Below, in pieces: positions 35,095 to 35,449 of a stretch of DNA of 35,449 bases. The notes under the pieces are model-generated. The model made no database searches, was not told the DNA's origin, and saw nothing but the letters and a program-made list of their open reading frames with translations. A program made the translations under genes and the position numbers. Position 1 is the stretch's first letter. Every line of letters starts with the position of its first letter. This stretch comes from Candidatus Pelagibacterales bacterium (GTDB lineage: Bacteria; Pseudomonadota; Alphaproteobacteria; Pelagibacterales; Pelagibacteraceae): the NCBI GenBank assembly GCA_004213215.1, contig SHAO01000006.1, forward strand, positions 1 to 35,449, given 5' to 3'.

Positions 35095-35418
35095 TTATTT
35101 TCCTGGACCTTTATATGCTGCTGCAATTTTTGCAGCGTTTGCTGCAACTTCATTAATGTTAATTGCTTCACAAACTGCAATATCGCAAAGAGCACCACTA
35201 GCTTCCGTTGCCATTTTAACGCCAGCGCCTTGTGCAAAAGTTCCTTCAAATACTGCTAAGAAATCATAAGGTCCTCTTAAACCAGTATATGAAACTAATT
35301 TAGCTCCAACAGCTTCAGCTGCGGTTCGAGCTGCTTGAGCTCTATCTGATTTTGGATCTTTGCAGAAACCTTGATACCCTTGAGCAGTATATTTACCCAA
35401 TGCATAAAATGTTGCCAT
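35095..35418 (-). CDS. GYD-domain small protein
   Basis: A 107-residue protein of the GYD family (ferredoxin-like fold, unknown function), recognised by the YTGLRGPYDFLAVFEG core and by its length. About 25 of the 107 residues are Ala, unlike the Lys/Ile/Asn-rich proteins around it, and its DNA is richer in G and C. It starts at the ATG at 35418, right after a near-perfect Shine-Dalgarno; a longer frame from 35433 would consume that site. These features suggest high expression. It converges with prpC. No function can be assigned. Confidence 0.82.
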   Translation of the reverse strand: MATFYALGKYTAQGYQGFCKDPKSDRAQAARTAAEAVGAKLVSYTGLRGPYDFLAVFEGTFAQGAGVKMATEASGALCDIAVCEAININEVAANAAKIAAAYKGPGK

Positions 35419-35420
35419 AA

Positions 35421-35430
35421 GACCTCCTTT
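35421..35430 (-). promoter_or_regulatory. Near-perfect Shine-Dalgarno of the GYD gene
   Basis: The minus strand reads AAAGGAGGTC followed by TT and ATG, a full complement to the 16S 3' end. Most core genes here lack a recognisable site, so this one stands out and fixes the start codon. Confidence 0.75.
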
Positions 35431-35449
35431 CAAGAGATTAGTTTACTAA

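Overview
The window looks like a chromosomal segment of a streamlined, very AT-rich marine alphaproteobacterium, most plausibly SAR11/Pelagibacterales or a close analogue. The basis is A/T-dominated codons with Lys/Ile/Asn-rich proteins, spacers of a few bases, many one-base (TAATG) and four-base (ATGA) gene overlaps, and the purB-purC-purS-purQ-purL-bolA-grxD order with the small PurS-dependent PurL. The taxon is inferred from style, not from a marker search.

Layout. (A) 1-3629 is accessory: the tail of an AMP-forming acyl/aryl ligase, convergent with a minus-strand run encoding a B12-type radical SAM protein with swapped domain order, a hotdog thioesterase, a small acyl carrier protein and an AAC(3)-like N-acetyltransferase. 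(B) 3704-3886 is a 60-codon remnant of the 3' end of a NAD kinase gene. (C) 3888-10665 is a compact catabolic island made of two divergent operons: Rieske oxygenase / glyoxalase I / EutQ-like cupin / glutamine-synthetase-like ligase / MetX-like hydrolase on the minus strand, and phthalate-type Rieske oxygenase / D-2-hydroxyacid dehydrogenase on the plus strand. (D) 10669-11536 holds an intact nadK and a tRNA-Leu(UAA). The nadK 3' end is therefore present twice, in direct orientation, bracketing the island. (E) 11614-15374 holds a canonical B12-radical SAM protein, a GT9 glycosyltransferase, a gamma-glutamylcyclotransferase and a CinA-type domain protein. (F) 15397-35418 is housekeeping: sfsA-map-purBCSQL-bolA-grxD; rpsD; cysS-cimA-trmJ; a class II DAHP synthase gene with nadE; glmU (C-terminal half only)-glmS; gph-lysE; prpB-prpC; and a GYD-domain protein.

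How the genes fit together. Part F covers de novo purine synthesis, isoleucine by the citramalate route, entry to aromatic synthesis, NAD synthesis and phosphorylation, amino-sugar supply and the methylcitrate route. Part C has the parts of a degradation pathway for an unknown nitrogen-containing or aromatic compound: a GS-fold ligase that could glutamylate an amine, two mechanistically different Rieske oxygenases, a hydrolase and a hydroxyacid dehydrogenase. It has no reductase, ferredoxin, transporter or regulator of its own.

Most notable points: the island bracketed by two diverged nadK 3' ends, the unassigned GS/double-Rieske pathway, the apparently circularly permuted B12-radical SAM protein, a GlmU reduced to its acetyltransferase half, and nadK starting five bases after the CCA end of a tRNA. 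No CRISPR, rRNA, integrase or transposase was seen, and no stretch over 300 bases lacks a gene.
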